A stretch of DNA of 39,131 nt, from assembly GCF_902826655.1 (NCBI RefSeq), contig NZ_CADEFR010000033.1, positions 1-39,131 of the forward strand, given 5' to 3'. The notes under the pieces are model-generated. The model saw only the letters and a program-made list of their open reading frames with translations. It searched no databases and had not been told where the DNA came from. Below are positions 1-9,234 of this stretch, piece by piece. How positions within the stretch are numbered: position 1 is the stretch's first letter; every line of letters starts with the position of its first letter. The position numbers and the translations under genes were made by a program. This DNA comes from an uncultured Methylibium sp. (GTDB lineage Bacteria > Pseudomonadota > Gammaproteobacteria > Burkholderiales > Burkholderiaceae_C).

Positions 1-59
1 GCCGCGCCAAGAACCGCCGCGTCGAGATCGAAGTGGTGGGCACGCGCACCCGCAAATAA
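1..59 (+). CDS. OmpA-family protein, 3' end only
   Basis: The frame starting at position 3 reads AKNRRVEIEVVGTRTRK and stops with TAA at 57-59. This is the typical end of an OmpA-like peptidoglycan-binding domain, where an NRRVEIEV strand closes the fold. The family sits in the outer membrane or periplasm and anchors it to peptidoglycan. Only 18 codons are visible, so the rest of the protein, including any beta-barrel, lies to the left of the window. An OmpA-like gene just upstream of ubiG is an arrangement I associate with Burkholderiales, and this supports the host assignment. Confidence 0.75.
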   Translation, partial: RAKNRRVEIEVVGTRTRK

Positions 60-80
60 GCCGGCGCCCGGTGCCGACGA

Positions 81-106
81 AACCCCGCTTCGGCGGGGTT
101 TTTTTT
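81..106 (+). terminator. Rho-independent terminator after the OmpA-like gene
   Basis: The arms AACCCCGC and GCGGGGTT are perfect complements around a TTCG tetraloop, and a run of eight T follows. It lies 21 bp past the OmpA-like stop codon and 19 bp before ubiG, so it separates the two transcription units. Confidence 0.92.
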
Positions 107-124
107 CGCGCATAGAATGTGGTC

Positions 125-847
125 ATGAGTGATGCATCAACGAGCGGCAACGTCGACGCGGCGGAAGTCGCCAAGTTCCAGGCACTGGCCGCGCGCTGGT
201 GGGACCCGGGATCCGAGTTCCGTCCGCTGCACGAGATCAACCCGCTGCGCCTGCGCTGGATCGATTCACTCGCGGGCCTGGCCGGCCGTCGCGTGCTCGA
301 CGTCGGCTGCGGCGGCGGCATCCTCGCCGAGTCGATGGCCGCGGCCGGTGCCGCGGTCAAGGGCATCGACCTCGCGGACAAGCCGCTGAAGGTCGCGGAG
401 CTGCACGGCCTCGAGTCCGGCGTGTCGGTCGACTACGAACGGATCGCCGCCGAGGCGCTCGCCGCGCGCGAGCCCGGGTCCTTCGACACGGTCACCTGCA
501 TGGAGATGCTCGAGCACGTCCCCGATCCCGGGTCGACGGTCGCCGCCTGCGCGCGGCTCGCGAGGCCGGGCGGCTGGCTCTTCTTCTCGACGATCAACCG
601 CAACCCGAAGTCGTTCGCCTTCGCAATCGTCGGCGCGGAATACGTGCTGCGCCTGCTGCCGCGCGGCACGCACCAGTACGAGAAGTTCATCCGCCCGTCG
701 GAGCTGGCCTCGGCCGGCCGCGCGGCCGGGCTCGACCTGGTCGAGATGATCGGCCTGACCTACAACCCGATCACCGGTGTCTACCAGCTGTCGCCGGGGG
801 ACCTCGCGGTCAACTACCTGGCGGCGTTCCGCCGGCCCGAACGATGA
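125..847 (+). CDS. ubiG: Ubiquinone biosynthesis O-methyltransferase UbiG
   Basis: 240 aa. UbiG performs both SAM-dependent O-methylations of the ubiquinone head group. The SAM-binding motif [15 protein letters not shown], lies at about residues 57-70. The segment [20 protein letters not shown] near residue 20 and the downstream [16 protein letters not shown] stretch are hallmarks of UbiG rather than of a general methyltransferase. The length matches the family. I chose ATG at 125; a GTG two codons upstream (119) is in frame but would add only Val-Met, and no strong Shine-Dalgarno decides between them. The gene ends in a 4-bp ATGA overlap with gph, so the two are cotranscribed. Confidence 0.95.
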   Translation: MSDASTSGNVDAAEVAKFQALAARWWDPGSEFRPLHEINPLRLRWIDSLAGLAGRRVLDVGCGGGILAESMAAAGAAVKGIDLADKPLKVAELHGLESGVSVDYERIAAEALAAREPGSFDTVTCMEMLEHVPDPGSTVAACARLARPGGWLFFSTINRNPKSFAFAIVGAEYVLRLLPRGTHQYEKFIRPSELASAGRAAGLDLVEMIGLTYNPITGVYQLSPGDLAVNYLAAFRRPER

Positions 848-1515
848 CCCGACGGCTCGCGACGCGGGCGGTGTTCTTCGATCTGGACGGAACCCTGGCC
901 GACACCGCCGAGGATCTCGCCGCGCCGATCAACGCGATGCGCGCCGAGCGCGACATGGCGCCGCTGCCGCTGCACATCCTGCGGCCGTTCGCATCGATGG
1001 GCGCCCGGGGTCTGATCGGTCGCGGCCTGGGTGTGCAGCGCGAGGACCCCGCCTTCGCCGACGTGCGCGACGAGTTCCTCCGCCGCTACGAGGCCGCCAT
1101 GTGTGTGCACACGCGGCTGTTCCCCGGCATGGACCGCGTGCTCGACCGGCTGGAGGAGCGGGGCATCGTCTGGGGCGTGGTCAGCAACAAGTTCGAACGC
1201 TACGTCCGGCCGATCCTCGCCGATCTCGGCGTGCTCGCGCGCTCGCGGGTCGCGATCGGCGGTGACACGACGCCGTTCGCCAAGCCGCATCCGGAGCCGC
1301 TGCTCGCCGCCTCCCGGTCCACCGGCATCGAGCCCGAGTGCTGCGTCTATGTCGGTGACGACCTGCGCGACGTCCAGGCCGGCCAGGCGGCCGGCATGAA
1401 GACGATCGCCGCAAGCTACGGCTTCTGCGGCGAGGCCACGCCGCCGCACGAGTGGGGCGCGGACTTCGTCATCACGACCCCGGTGGATCTGCTGACGGTC
1501 CTGAAGCTGGACTGA
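844..1515 (+). CDS. gph: HAD-family phosphatase, phosphoglycolate phosphatase (Gph)
   Basis: 223 aa. This haloacid-dehalogenase superfamily hydrolase should dephosphorylate 2-phosphoglycolate, a product of DNA 3'-end repair and of photorespiration-like chemistry. Motif I is FDLDGT at residues 12-17 with Asp13 as nucleophile and Asp15 as acid/base. VVSNK is motif II. KPHPEPL carries the motif III Lys. [13 protein letters not shown] is the acidic motif IV that binds magnesium. The alpha-helical cap between motifs I and II is typical. Coupling to ubiG by an ATGA overlap is a common proteobacterial arrangement; a related MupP-type phosphatase is possible. The 3' end overlaps the convergent sensor-kinase gene by 44 bp. 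Confidence 0.88.
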   Translation: MTRRLATRAVFFDLDGTLADTAEDLAAPINAMRAERDMAPLPLHILRPFASMGARGLIGRGLGVQREDPAFADVRDEFLRRYEAAMCVHTRLFPGMDRVLDRLEERGIVWGVVSNKFERYVRPILADLGVLARSRVAIGGDTTPFAKPHPEPLLAASRSTGIEPECCVYVGDDLRDVQAGQAAGMKTIAASYGFCGEATPPHEWGADFVITTPVDLLTVLKLD

Positions 1516-4500
1516 TCCGTCCGGCGGACTGCAGCAGGTCGGCCAGGTCCTGGATCTGCAGCGGTTTCTCCAGCACCCGGTCGAAGAGCGCCTCGGCATC
1601 CTCGGCACCGAGGGTGATCGTCCGGCTTGCCGACGCGGCGATCAGCAGCGGCCGGGGAACATCCGGTGCACGGGGCATCGCGCGCAGGCGGCGGGCGAGC
1701 TCGACCCCGTTGATGCCGGGCATGTGCAGGTCGGTCACCAGCGCGTCGAACCGGGTCTCGCGCCAGGTCTCGAGCGCGTGCTCGCCGTCGTCGGCCTGGA
1801 CCACATCCAGGCCCGCCTGCTCGAGCATCATCGCCAGCATGCTCCGGCTGAAGCGATCGTCGTCGACCAGCAGCACCCGGACGGGCCGGATCGCAGCGGG
1901 TGTCGCGACCAGATCCTGCGCCTCGTGCGCGACCGCCTCGACGTCGGCCGGGACCAGCGGCCGCGTCGCAGGCGCCGCGACGAGGTTCACGGCTTCGTCG
2001 ACGACTGCCGCCGCGGGCACCGGTGCGGGCGCTCGCCCACCGTCGCCGGCATCGGCGCCGCCGGTGGCCGCGGCAACGTCGCCATGCGAGGATCCGCCGT
2101 CCTGGCCGGAGTCGAGCACGTCGAGCGCGATCCGGACCGTGACGACGGTGCCCTGTCCCGGGGTGCTCGCCAGCTCGATGCGTCCGCCCATCAGTTCGAC
2201 CAGCCGACGGCAGATCGACAGGCCCAGGCCGGTGCTGCCCGCGCCCGGCAGCGCCGGCGAACCCGCGGGCTGCGCCGCCTGGCGTGCGGCGAAGGGTTCG
2301 AAGACCTGCGCCTGCCGCTCCGGCGCGATGCCCGGCCCGGTGTCGCTGACGACGAATTCGATCAGCCGACCCGGCGGCCCGACGACACGCCCGTCCGGCG
2401 CACCGTCCGGCAGCGGCGCGACCCGCACGGCAACCCGCCCCTGCGCCGTGTACTTCACGGCATTGCCGACCAGATTGACCAGCACCTGGCGCAGCCGCAG
2501 CGCATCACCCGAGACCCGGCGCGGCGACGACGGCGAGAAGTCGACCAGCATCACGAGCCCCTTCTGCCGGATCATCGGCTCGAACGATTCGGCCACCTCG
2601 CTCACCAGCCGCAGCAGGTCGAACGGCGCCTGCTTGATCACCATGCGGCCGGTCTCCACCTGGCTCAGATCGAGCAGATCGTCGATCAGCACGCCGAGCG
2701 AGCGCGTCGCCTCGGTGGCCCGGGCGATCGCCTGTCGGCCTTCGTCATCGCGCGTGCGGCCGCGAAGCCACTGCAGCGTCAGCGAGATGCCGTGCAGCGG
2801 CGTCTTCAGTTCGTGGCTGGCGGTCGCGATGAACACGTCCTTCGATTCCAGCAGCAGCCGGAGCTGGTCGGTCAGGCTGGTCAGCCGTGCCTCGGCGAGC
2901 CGGCGCTGCGCGGATTCCCGCGAGAGACGCCGGTTCCAGACGATCGTCGCAAGCGCGATCAGCGCGAGCGCGCCCACCAGCGGCAGCACGATGTTCAGGT
3001 AGCGCCGCAGCTGCAGCACCGGCTCCTGGTCGATCGCGATCCAGCGCCGCTCGATGCGCAGCAGCTCCGCGGGCGGGATCGCCGCCAGCGCCCGGTTGAT
3101 CAGCGGGATCAGGTCGGCCGACGCGGCCGGTGCCGCGAACGCGAACTCCGCCGGGATCTCGCTCACCGGCTCGATCACACGCAGCTTGTCGCGATAGTGA
3201 TCGTTGATCTGCTGGTTCGCGTAGACCTTGATCTCGACCGTCGCGTCGACCTCCTTGTCGGCGACCTTCGCCAGCGCCTCGGCGGCATTCGCGACCTTGA
3301 CCACACGCACCTTCGGATACCGGTCGCGCAGCACCGGCACCAGCGGATGCCCGGGTGTCAGCGCGACGGTGCGACCGTCGAGGCTCGACAGTCCCCAGTA
3401 CAACGGCGCGTCGACGTGGGCGATCAGCAGGAACGGCATGCGCACGTAGGGCGCCGAGTACTTCAGGAACATCTCCCGCTCCGGGGTGCGCACCAGGAAC
3501 GGCAGCAGGTCGATCTCGCCTCGCCGGGCCGCGTCGAACATCGCGGCAGTGGAATCGAACGCGATCACGGCCGCCGGCACGCCGAGGCCATGGGTGATCA
3601 GGCTGGTGACGTCGGCGGCGATGCCCGAATGCCCGCTCTCGTCACCGAAATCGTTGAGCGCATGCTGGCCGCGCAGTGCCCCCACCCGCAGCACCGGGTA
3701 CCTGTCGAGCACCGACAGCTCGTCGCGATCCAGCGCCACGGTCGTCATCAGCGTCGCCGACCCCAGGTACGGCGCGGCTGCCGCGGTCAGCTCGCGCTCG
3801 AGGCCGAGCCGGTCACCCGACACCATCCTGCTCACGATGCGCGCGAGGATCGCCCAGTCCGGACGCACGGCCATGTGCACCCAGGACGACGGCGAGACCA
3901 CCTGCCCCTTGATCTCCAGGTTGGAGATGCGATCGGACGAGATCCGGTGCAGTGCCGGCCGCATCGAACCGAGGTACAGCTGCACCGACCCGTCGGCGAC
4001 CGCCCGGATGCCCTGCCGGACCTGATCGAACGACACCGGGACCGCCTTCGGATACACCCGGGCGAGCAGCTGCTCGGCCGCGTAGTCGCGTCCGACCGCG
4101 ACCCGCACGCCGGCGAGCGACGGATTGTCCTGCGCGACGGTGTCGCCCTCGCGGCCGATGAGTGCACTCGGATCGCGCGTGACGCCGTGTGTGAACGCCA
4201 GGTCCTTGCTCCGTTCCTCGGTGAAGGCGATGTACGGGACCACGTCGGCACGTCGCTCGCGGATCGCCGGCAGCACCTCCGACCAGGTGTCGAAAAGCAC
4301 CGGCTCGGCGCGCACGCCGAGCGCGCGGAACACCGTCATCAGGCCTTCGATCGAGAAACCCGCGATCCGTCCCTGCGCATCGATGTACTGGAACGGGTAG
4401 TAGTCGTCCCGCGACACCGCGACCCGGATCACCGGATGGGCGGCCAGGAACGCGCGCTCGGCATCCGACAGCAAGGCGGCGGGCGAGACCGGCGGGGCGG

Positions 4501-4744
4501 TCGCCGGCTGCACGAAGACCGGCGGGGACGCCGGCGTCGAGGTCGGCGGTGATGCCGGCGTCGAGGTCGGGCCTCGAGGTGAATCCCCGGTCGACCCCTG
4601 GTACGCCGTCGGCGCCTGCGCCAATGCGCCGAACAGGCCGACGGCAAGGCACAGCGCCGCGACCCCACGTGCGGCGACGACACCACGCGCGGTACGGTCA
4701 CACCGGCGACGAGCCGGGGCAGGTCGATTCGGGGAATCAGTCAT
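1472..4744 (-). CDS. BvgS-like hybrid sensor histidine kinase with two periplasmic binding domains
   Basis: 1090 aa. A basic N-terminus and hydrophobic segment (about residues 20-45) export the sensor part. Two tandem SBP_bac_3 (Venus-flytrap) domains follow, beginning near HPVIRVAVS (about residue 100) and YPVLRVGAL (about 350). One membrane helix lies near 584-601. HisKA has ASHELKTPLHG with the phospho-His near 643. The ATPase core has NLVGNAVKYT, DTGPGIAPE and GLGLSICRRLVELMGG. A receiver domain near the C-terminus starts VRVLLVDDD and has its phospho-Asp in TDLHMPG (about 1004). Unlike BvgS I see no PAS domain and no C-terminal Hpt domain, so an external Hpt or regulator is probably needed. 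The start ATG overlaps the stop of the upstream dehydrogenase by 8 bp (ATGACTGA). Ligand unknown. Confidence 0.93.
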   Translation of the reverse strand: MTDSPNRPAPARRRCDRTARGVVAARGVAALCLAVGLFGALAQAPTAYQGSTGDSPRGPTSTPASPPTSTPASPPVFVQPATAPPVSPAALLSDAERAFLAAHPVIRVAVSRDDYYPFQYIDAQGRIAGFSIEGLMTVFRALGVRAEPVLFDTWSEVLPAIRERRADVVPYIAFTEERSKDLAFTHGVTRDPSALIGREGDTVAQDNPSLAGVRVAVGRDYAAEQLLARVYPKAVPVSFDQVRQGIRAVADGSVQLYLGSMRPALHRISSDRISNLEIKGQVVSPSSWVHMAVRPDWAILARIVSRMVSGDRLGLERELTAAAAPYLGSATLMTTVALDRDELSVLDRYPVLRVGALRGQHALNDFGDESGHSGIAADVTSLITHGLGVPAAVIAFDSTAAMFDAARRGEIDLLPFLVRTPEREMFLKYSAPYVRMPFLLIAHVDAPLYWGLSSLDGRTVALTPGHPLVPVLRDRYPKVRVVKVANAAEALAKVADKEVDATVEIKVYANQQINDHYRDKLRVIEPVSEIPAEFAFAAPAASADLIPLINRALAAIPPAELLRIERRWIAIDQEPVLQLRRYLNIVLPLVGALALIALATIVWNRRLSRESAQRRLAEARLTSLTDQLRLLLESKDVFIATASHELKTPLHGISLTLQWLRGRTRDDEGRQAIARATEATRSLGVLIDDLLDLSQVETGRMVIKQAPFDLLRLVSEVAESFEPMIRQKGLVMLVDFSPSSPRRVSGDALRLRQVLVNLVGNAVKYTAQGRVAVRVAPLPDGAPDGRVVGPPGRLIEFVVSDTGPGIAPERQAQVFEPFAARQAAQPAGSPALPGAGSTGLGLSICRRLVELMGGRIELASTPGQGTVVTVRIALDVLDSGQDGGSSHGDVAAATGGADAGDGGRAPAPVPAAAVVDEAVNLVAAPATRPLVPADVEAVAHEAQDLVATPAAIRPVRVLLVDDDRFSRSMLAMMLEQAGLDVVQADDGEHALETWRETRFDALVTDLHMPGINGVELARRLRAMPRAPDVPRPLLIAASASRTITLGAEDAEALFDRVLEKPLQIQDLADLLQSAGRISPASGPSADPPGS

Positions 4745-6413
4745 CCAGCGATCCGGTCGGCCGGGCACGCGCGAGGATCGCGGCCACGTCGACGCCGCCC
4801 GGAAGCGTACCAAACGTGCGACCCCAGCCGGCGTCGGCGGCGAGCCGGCTCGCGCAGAAGGCGTCCGCGACCTCGGCGGGCGCCCCTCGGATCAGCAGCG
4901 ACGCCTGCAGCGCCAGCGCCAGGTGTTCAGCGAGCCGGCGCGCACCGCGCTCGTCGAGCGCAGCCGGGTCGGTCATGCCCGCCAGTCGTTCGACGAATCC
5001 GTCGAACGCCGCATTCGCGCCCGACGCCTTCGCCAGCTCGTCCTCGATCGCTTCGCGGCAACGCGGGTCACGCGACAGCGCGCGCAGCACGTCCAGGCAC
5101 ATCACGTTGCCCGATCCTTCCCAGATCGAATTGACCGGCAGCTCGCGATACAGCCGGGCGATCGGCCCCTCCTCGACGTACCCGTTGCCGCCGAGCACCT
5201 CCATCGCCTCGAACGCCAGCGCCGGCCCCCGCTTGCAGATCCAGAACTTGGCCAGCGGCGTGCCGATCCGGACCAGCGCCGCGGCGAGCGGATCGGCATC
5301 GCGCTGATCCAGGGCCCTAGCCAGCCGCAGCGTGAGGGCCGTCGCGGCCTCGCTCTCCAGCGCCAGGTCGGCGAGCACCTGTTGCATCAGCGGCTGCTCG
5401 ATCAGCCGGCGGCCGAAGACGGTGCGGCCGGCACAGTGATGCAAGGCATTCGCCGTCGCCCAGCGGATCATGCCGGCCGAACCGAGTGCGCAGTCCAGGC
5501 GGGTCAGGTTGCCCATCTCCAGGATCGTGGGCACGCCGCGGCCGACCTCACCCACGCTCCAGGCGATCGCGCCATCGAACTCCACCTCGCTGGAGGCATT
5601 CGACTTGTTGCCGAGTTTGTCCTTCAGCCGCTGGATCGCGATCGCGTTGCGGCTGCCGTCGGGCAGCCAGCGCGGCAGGAAGAAGCAGGTCAGGCCGCCG
5701 GCGGTCTCGCGCTCGGTTTGCGCCAGCACCAGGAAGCCGTCACACATCGGTGCCGACAGGAACCACTTGTGACCCGTGAGGCGCCAGGCATCACCACCGA
5801 CATCCGGCGCCGGCAACGCGAACGTGGTGTTCGCCCGCACGTCGGTGCCGCCCTGCTTCTCGGTCATCCCCATGCCGATCAGCGCGCCGCGCTTGCCGGT
5901 GACCGGACCGGACGACGGATCGTAGTCACGCGACAGGATCGCCGGCACCCAGGTCGGGGCCAGCGACGGCTGGCGCGCGATCACCGGCACCGACGCGTAG
6001 GTCATCGTGACCGGGCACTGCGTGCCGTTCTCGACTTGCGCGAACATCAGATAGCCGGCCGCGCGCGCCACCTGGGCACCGGGACCGGGCGCCGCCCACG
6101 GCGCGCTGTGGGCGCCGTGACCGACGAGCAGGCGCATCAGCGCGTGCCAGGCCGGATGGAACTCGACCTCGTCGATCCGGTGACCGAATCGATCGTAGGA
6201 ACGCAGCCGCGGCGGGTTCTCGTTGGCCTGTGGACCGAGCGCGAGGGTGTCGGCCGAACCGAGGGTGCGGCCGAGGGCGGACAGCTCGTCGCCCGCGCCC
6301 GCCGCGCCCTCGCGTTCGACCGCGTCGACCAGCGCATGGTCGGTGTCGAACAGGTTGATGTCGACGAGCGGATCGGGCTGGTTGAACACCCGGTGAGTAC
6401 GGTGCGCGGCCAT
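4737..6413 (-). CDS. AidB-like acyl-CoA dehydrogenase
   Basis: 558 aa, close to E. coli AidB. The N-terminus HRVFNQPDPLVDINLFDTD is the AidB-subfamily signature. MTEKQGGTDVRANTT is the flavin/substrate segment and LGGNGYVEE the conserved C-terminal-domain loop. AidB binds FAD and DNA and is linked to protection from alkylation; AidB-like relatives may instead oxidise branched acyl-CoAs such as isovaleryl-CoA. The start is set by a strong Shine-Dalgarno GAGGAGGGG about 4-7 nt before the ATG. Translational coupling to the sensor kinase downstream suggests a shared transcript, although I know of no functional link between them. Confidence 0.9.
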   Translation of the reverse strand: MAAHRTHRVFNQPDPLVDINLFDTDHALVDAVEREGAAGAGDELSALGRTLGSADTLALGPQANENPPRLRSYDRFGHRIDEVEFHPAWHALMRLLVGHGAHSAPWAAPGPGAQVARAAGYLMFAQVENGTQCPVTMTYASVPVIARQPSLAPTWVPAILSRDYDPSSGPVTGKRGALIGMGMTEKQGGTDVRANTTFALPAPDVGGDAWRLTGHKWFLSAPMCDGFLVLAQTERETAGGLTCFFLPRWLPDGSRNAIAIQRLKDKLGNKSNASSEVEFDGAIAWSVGEVGRGVPTILEMGNLTRLDCALGSAGMIRWATANALHHCAGRTVFGRRLIEQPLMQQVLADLALESEAATALTLRLARALDQRDADPLAAALVRIGTPLAKFWICKRGPALAFEAMEVLGGNGYVEEGPIARLYRELPVNSIWEGSGNVMCLDVLRALSRDPRCREAIEDELAKASGANAAFDGFVERLAGMTDPAALDERGARRLAEHLALALQASLLIRGAPAEVADAFCASRLAADAGWGRTFGTLPGGVDVAAILARARPTGSLDD

Positions 6414-6614
6414 ATCGCCCCTCCTCGGCGTTTCAGGCCAACTATAAACCGGCCGCCTCGATCCGCGACGGCTACGACTTCAGTCGGATTCACGGCGACG
6501 ATCCGGCACGAGAGGATGCCTGGGTTCACCGCGCGACATCGCGGTGTCGAGAAAGGCGCCGGGCGCGATGTCACGACACGGCATCCGGTGCACACATCCT
6601 GAAGAGGAGCAACC

Positions 6615-7790
6615 ATGAAGGTTCGAAAGATCCAGTACAGCCACGCCGCGATGGCGGCGATCGTCGCATGGATGGTCGGCGGTTGCGGAGGCGGTGGCGG
6701 CGGCGATGGCACCGCGGTCTCCGGCGGCACGACGCCGGCGCCATCACCGTCCCCCGCCCCGTCCCCGGCGCCTTCGACACCGGCCGCACCCACGCCGGTT
6801 CCGGCCACACCGGTGCCTGCACCGTCGAAGCCGCCGCCCGGCCTGGTCGTGGCGCCGCCGCCGGCCGCACCGACACCGTCCCCGGCGCCGGGCGCCGCGC
6901 GAACGGCGGTGGTCCGGGCCCTGATGCAGGCGAGTGATCAGTTCGCCATCGACAGCAGCGGCGCGTTCGACCTGTCGCACGACGTCACCACCAAGGCGTT
7001 CTCGACGATCCGGTCGGGTACCGCGCAGCAGCGCCTCACCGCCGCGTCGACGCTCACGCTGCCCGGCGACGACGCCACGCCTTCGTTCGTGTTAATGCGC
7101 GAGGTGGTCCTGTCCGCCGCGGTCGCCACCGACGGCGTCACCAACTACACGTTCACCGGCACCGGTTCGATCACGTCGACGTCGGGACAGACTTCGATCG
7201 GCGCCACGCCGTACTCGCTGCCGGATCCGGTGCCCTTCGACCGGACGCTGCATCAGCTGAACGTGACCGGCTCGACGACGAGTTCGGTGCGCTTCTTCGT
7301 GGGCACGATCGACAATCGGGCGGACCTGATGCGGGTCTGCTGGCGGTTCGAACTGCCCGGCATCCTCCGAGTGGCGTGCACCCGTCACCTGCGCACGTCC
7401 GGCGACCTGGTCGGCGGCGATACGGTCGACGACCTCGGAGGCACGCTGTACTACCACGACACGGAAAGCGGCGACGCATTCGAACCGACGTTGCTTCGTT
7501 GCACTGAAACCTTCCAGAGCGATCCCAACCTGACCAGCACGACCTATCGTTTCGGCATCGCCGCGTTCGACCGGAACAAGGCGAACGGTGGCCTGCTGCC
7601 CCCGCCTGCCCAGTTCTATTCGGGATCGGTGAGCGTGCCGGGAACGGGACAGGTCGCGTATCGGCTCGACTACAACCCGCCGGCCAACTTCACGGCGAGC
7701 ACGCAGGCGCTGACCGCCGGCGATCGCGTGCAGAGCGTGACCTATGGATCGACCGGCAGCACCTACCGGACGGCCCGGCAATGCAACTAG
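6615..7790 (+). CDS. Putative lipoprotein of unknown function, copy 1
   Basis: 391 aa, unrecognised. A signal peptide ends at VGGC (Cys24), followed by a run of glycines, which is typical of an exported lipoprotein. Residues of about 38-97 form a Pro/Ala/Thr/Ser linker that should hold the globular part away from the membrane. The C-terminal domain of about 290 residues contains FDLSHDVTTKAFSTI, a probable beta-rich FTGTGSI segment, YSLPDPVPFDRTLHQLN and RLDYNPP, and ends in RQCN. Four cysteines (in MRVCW, VACTR, LLRC and RQCN) are conserved in the neighbouring paralogue, suggesting disulfides. The ATG is preceded by GAGGAG. The 201 bp before the gene show no other gene. Confidence 0.8.
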   Translation: MKVRKIQYSHAAMAAIVAWMVGGCGGGGGGDGTAVSGGTTPAPSPSPAPSPAPSTPAAPTPVPATPVPAPSKPPPGLVVAPPPAAPTPSPAPGAARTAVVRALMQASDQFAIDSSGAFDLSHDVTTKAFSTIRSGTAQQRLTAASTLTLPGDDATPSFVLMREVVLSAAVATDGVTNYTFTGTGSITSTSGQTSIGATPYSLPDPVPFDRTLHQLNVTGSTTSSVRFFVGTIDNRADLMRVCWRFELPGILRVACTRHLRTSGDLVGGDTVDDLGGTLYYHDTESGDAFEPTLLRCTETFQSDPNLTSTTYRFGIAAFDRNKANGGLLPPPAQFYSGSVSVPGTGQVAYRLDYNPPANFTASTQALTAGDRVQSVTYGSTGSTYRTARQCN

Positions 7791-8015
7791 CCGCGCGACG
7801 AGGCATGTGTCGACACAGTTGCCCGCGCGCCACGTGCGTCGACTGACCTCGTTGGGTATCGGCCCATGCAACAAGCGACGCTCGGACAATGATCATGCGG
7901 TTGCGGGATGAAGAAGCTGGCGACAGACCCGCATCAGTGCTGGAGACACGCAACAGCGATGGCGCCGTCCCGTGCAGGGACGGAGTGATCGAGGTCACAG
8001 CACCGGGAGTGCGAC

Positions 8016-9149
8016 ATGAGACTCGAGCGTCAGCGGATCGGCCAGGCCGCAACGGTGATCGTCGTTGCGATGATGTCGGGCGCGTGTGGTGGCGGGGGTG
8101 GCGGCGACACCGCGATTTCGGCAGGTACGACCCCCACCCCGTCACCCGTGGCGGGAGATACGACGGCCCCCGAGCCGGCCACGCCGGTTCCGGAGCCGAG
8201 CAAGCCGCCGCCGGCATTGGTGGAGATACCGGCTCCAGTCGATGCAACGCCAGTGCCGGGCGTCGCGCGGAGTTCGGTCATCCGAGCGCTGTCGCAGGCC
8301 ACCGACCAGTTGACGGTCGACATCCAAGGCGCATTCGACCTGTCACACGATGTGACCGGCAAGGCCTTCTCGACGGTCCGGTCGGCGACGGCACAAGGCC
8401 GGCTGACGGCCGTCTCGACATTCACGCTGCCCCGCGAGGCGGTGAACACGTTCCAGCGCGAGGTGGTCCTGTCGGTGGCAATCGACACGGACGGTGCCAC
8501 GCGGTACGCGTTCACCGGCACCGGCTCGGTGACCTCGCCCTCCGGGCAGACGTCGATCAGTGCCGCCCCCTACTCGCTGCCCGACCCGGTGCCGTTCGAC
8601 CGGACCTTGCACCAGTTGAACGTGACCGGGTCGTCCCCGAGTTCGATCCGCTTCTTCGTCGGCACGATCGAGGATCGGCCGGAGCTGATGCGGCTGTGCT
8701 GGCGAGTCGAACTGCCCGGCATCCTTCGCGTCGCATGCACGCGCAACAGCCGGTCGACGGGCGACGTGGCCGGTGCCGACACGGTCAACGACCTCGGCGG
8801 GACGTTGTACTTCCACGAGAACGAGATCGGTGATGCGTTCGAACCGACGGTACTGCGCTGTCTCGAGCAGACGTTCAACGCGCCCGACATCGAAACCCGG
8901 ACGAGTCTGTTCGGCATCGCGGCGTACGACCGCAGCAAGTCGGATGGCGGACTGCTGCCCCCGCCGGCCCGGTTCTATTCCGGATCGGTCAGGGTGCCGG
9001 CCGGCGGTCAGGTCGAATATCAGCTCGACTACAACCCGCCGGCGGCCTTCGTTGCGAGAACAACCGCGCTCGTGACGAACGATCGCGTGGTGCACATGAG
9101 CCACGGCGTCATGCGCCCCTTCTACAACCTGGGCCGGGAATGCAACTAG
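8016..9149 (+). CDS. Putative lipoprotein of unknown function, copy 2 (tandem paralogue)
   Basis: 377 aa, clearly homologous to the preceding protein along its full length. Shared blocks include FDLSHDVT.KAFST, YSLPDPVPFDRTLHQLNVTG, FFVGTI, CWR.ELPGILRVACTR, GGLLPPPA.FYSGSV and the final CN. The signal peptide ends at SGAC (Cys24) followed by Gly6. The proline-rich linker is shorter and more acidic than in copy 1, so the linker has diverged faster than the domain. The four domain cysteines are kept. The 225 bp between the copies hold no further gene that I can support. Function unknown; a surface-exposed or outer-membrane lipoprotein is inferred. Confidence 0.8.
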   Translation: MRLERQRIGQAATVIVVAMMSGACGGGGGGDTAISAGTTPTPSPVAGDTTAPEPATPVPEPSKPPPALVEIPAPVDATPVPGVARSSVIRALSQATDQLTVDIQGAFDLSHDVTGKAFSTVRSATAQGRLTAVSTFTLPREAVNTFQREVVLSVAIDTDGATRYAFTGTGSVTSPSGQTSISAAPYSLPDPVPFDRTLHQLNVTGSSPSSIRFFVGTIEDRPELMRLCWRVELPGILRVACTRNSRSTGDVAGADTVNDLGGTLYFHENEIGDAFEPTVLRCLEQTFNAPDIETRTSLFGIAAYDRSKSDGGLLPPPARFYSGSVRVPAGGQVEYQLDYNPPAAFVARTTALVTNDRVVHMSHGVMRPFYNLGRECN

Positions 9150-9168
9150 TCGGCAAGGTGTCGGCCCC

Positions 9169-9194
9169 TTGTTTTCGTGGCTTGAGCCTATAAT
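9169..9194 (+). promoter_or_regulatory. ssrA promoter
   Basis: A perfect -10 box TATAAT lies at 9189-9194, with a weak TTGTTT at 9169-9174 only 14 bp upstream; the -35 assignment is uncertain. Transcription should start near 9201, about 34 nt before the mature tmRNA 5' end. Confidence 0.7.
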
Positions 9195-9195
9195 T

Positions 9196-9229
9196 CGGGT
9201 GTGCGGGCAATCGACCGCCCGCACACCCG
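9196..9229 (+). repeat. 13-bp perfect inverted repeat between ssrA promoter and mature tmRNA
   Basis: CGGGTGTGCGGGC (9196-9208) and GCCCGCACACCCG (9217-9229) are perfect reverse complements around an 8-nt loop. If transcription starts near 9201, at least eight GC-rich pairs remain in the pre-tmRNA leader. It may be a processing stem for 5' maturation, or a DNA operator at the start site. Confidence 0.75.
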
Positions 9230-9234
9230 GACAC

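Noticed and set aside
1724-4552. Very long plus-strand open frame opposite the sensor kinase
   Set aside because: Shadow of the GC-rich minus-strand kinase; composition is Arg/Gln/His-rich low-quality, no family and no ribosome site, whereas the minus frame has complete kinase domains.
4923-6602. 559-aa plus-strand frame opposite the acyl-CoA dehydrogenase
   Set aside because: Antisense shadow; the minus strand carries all AidB signatures and a strong ribosome site.
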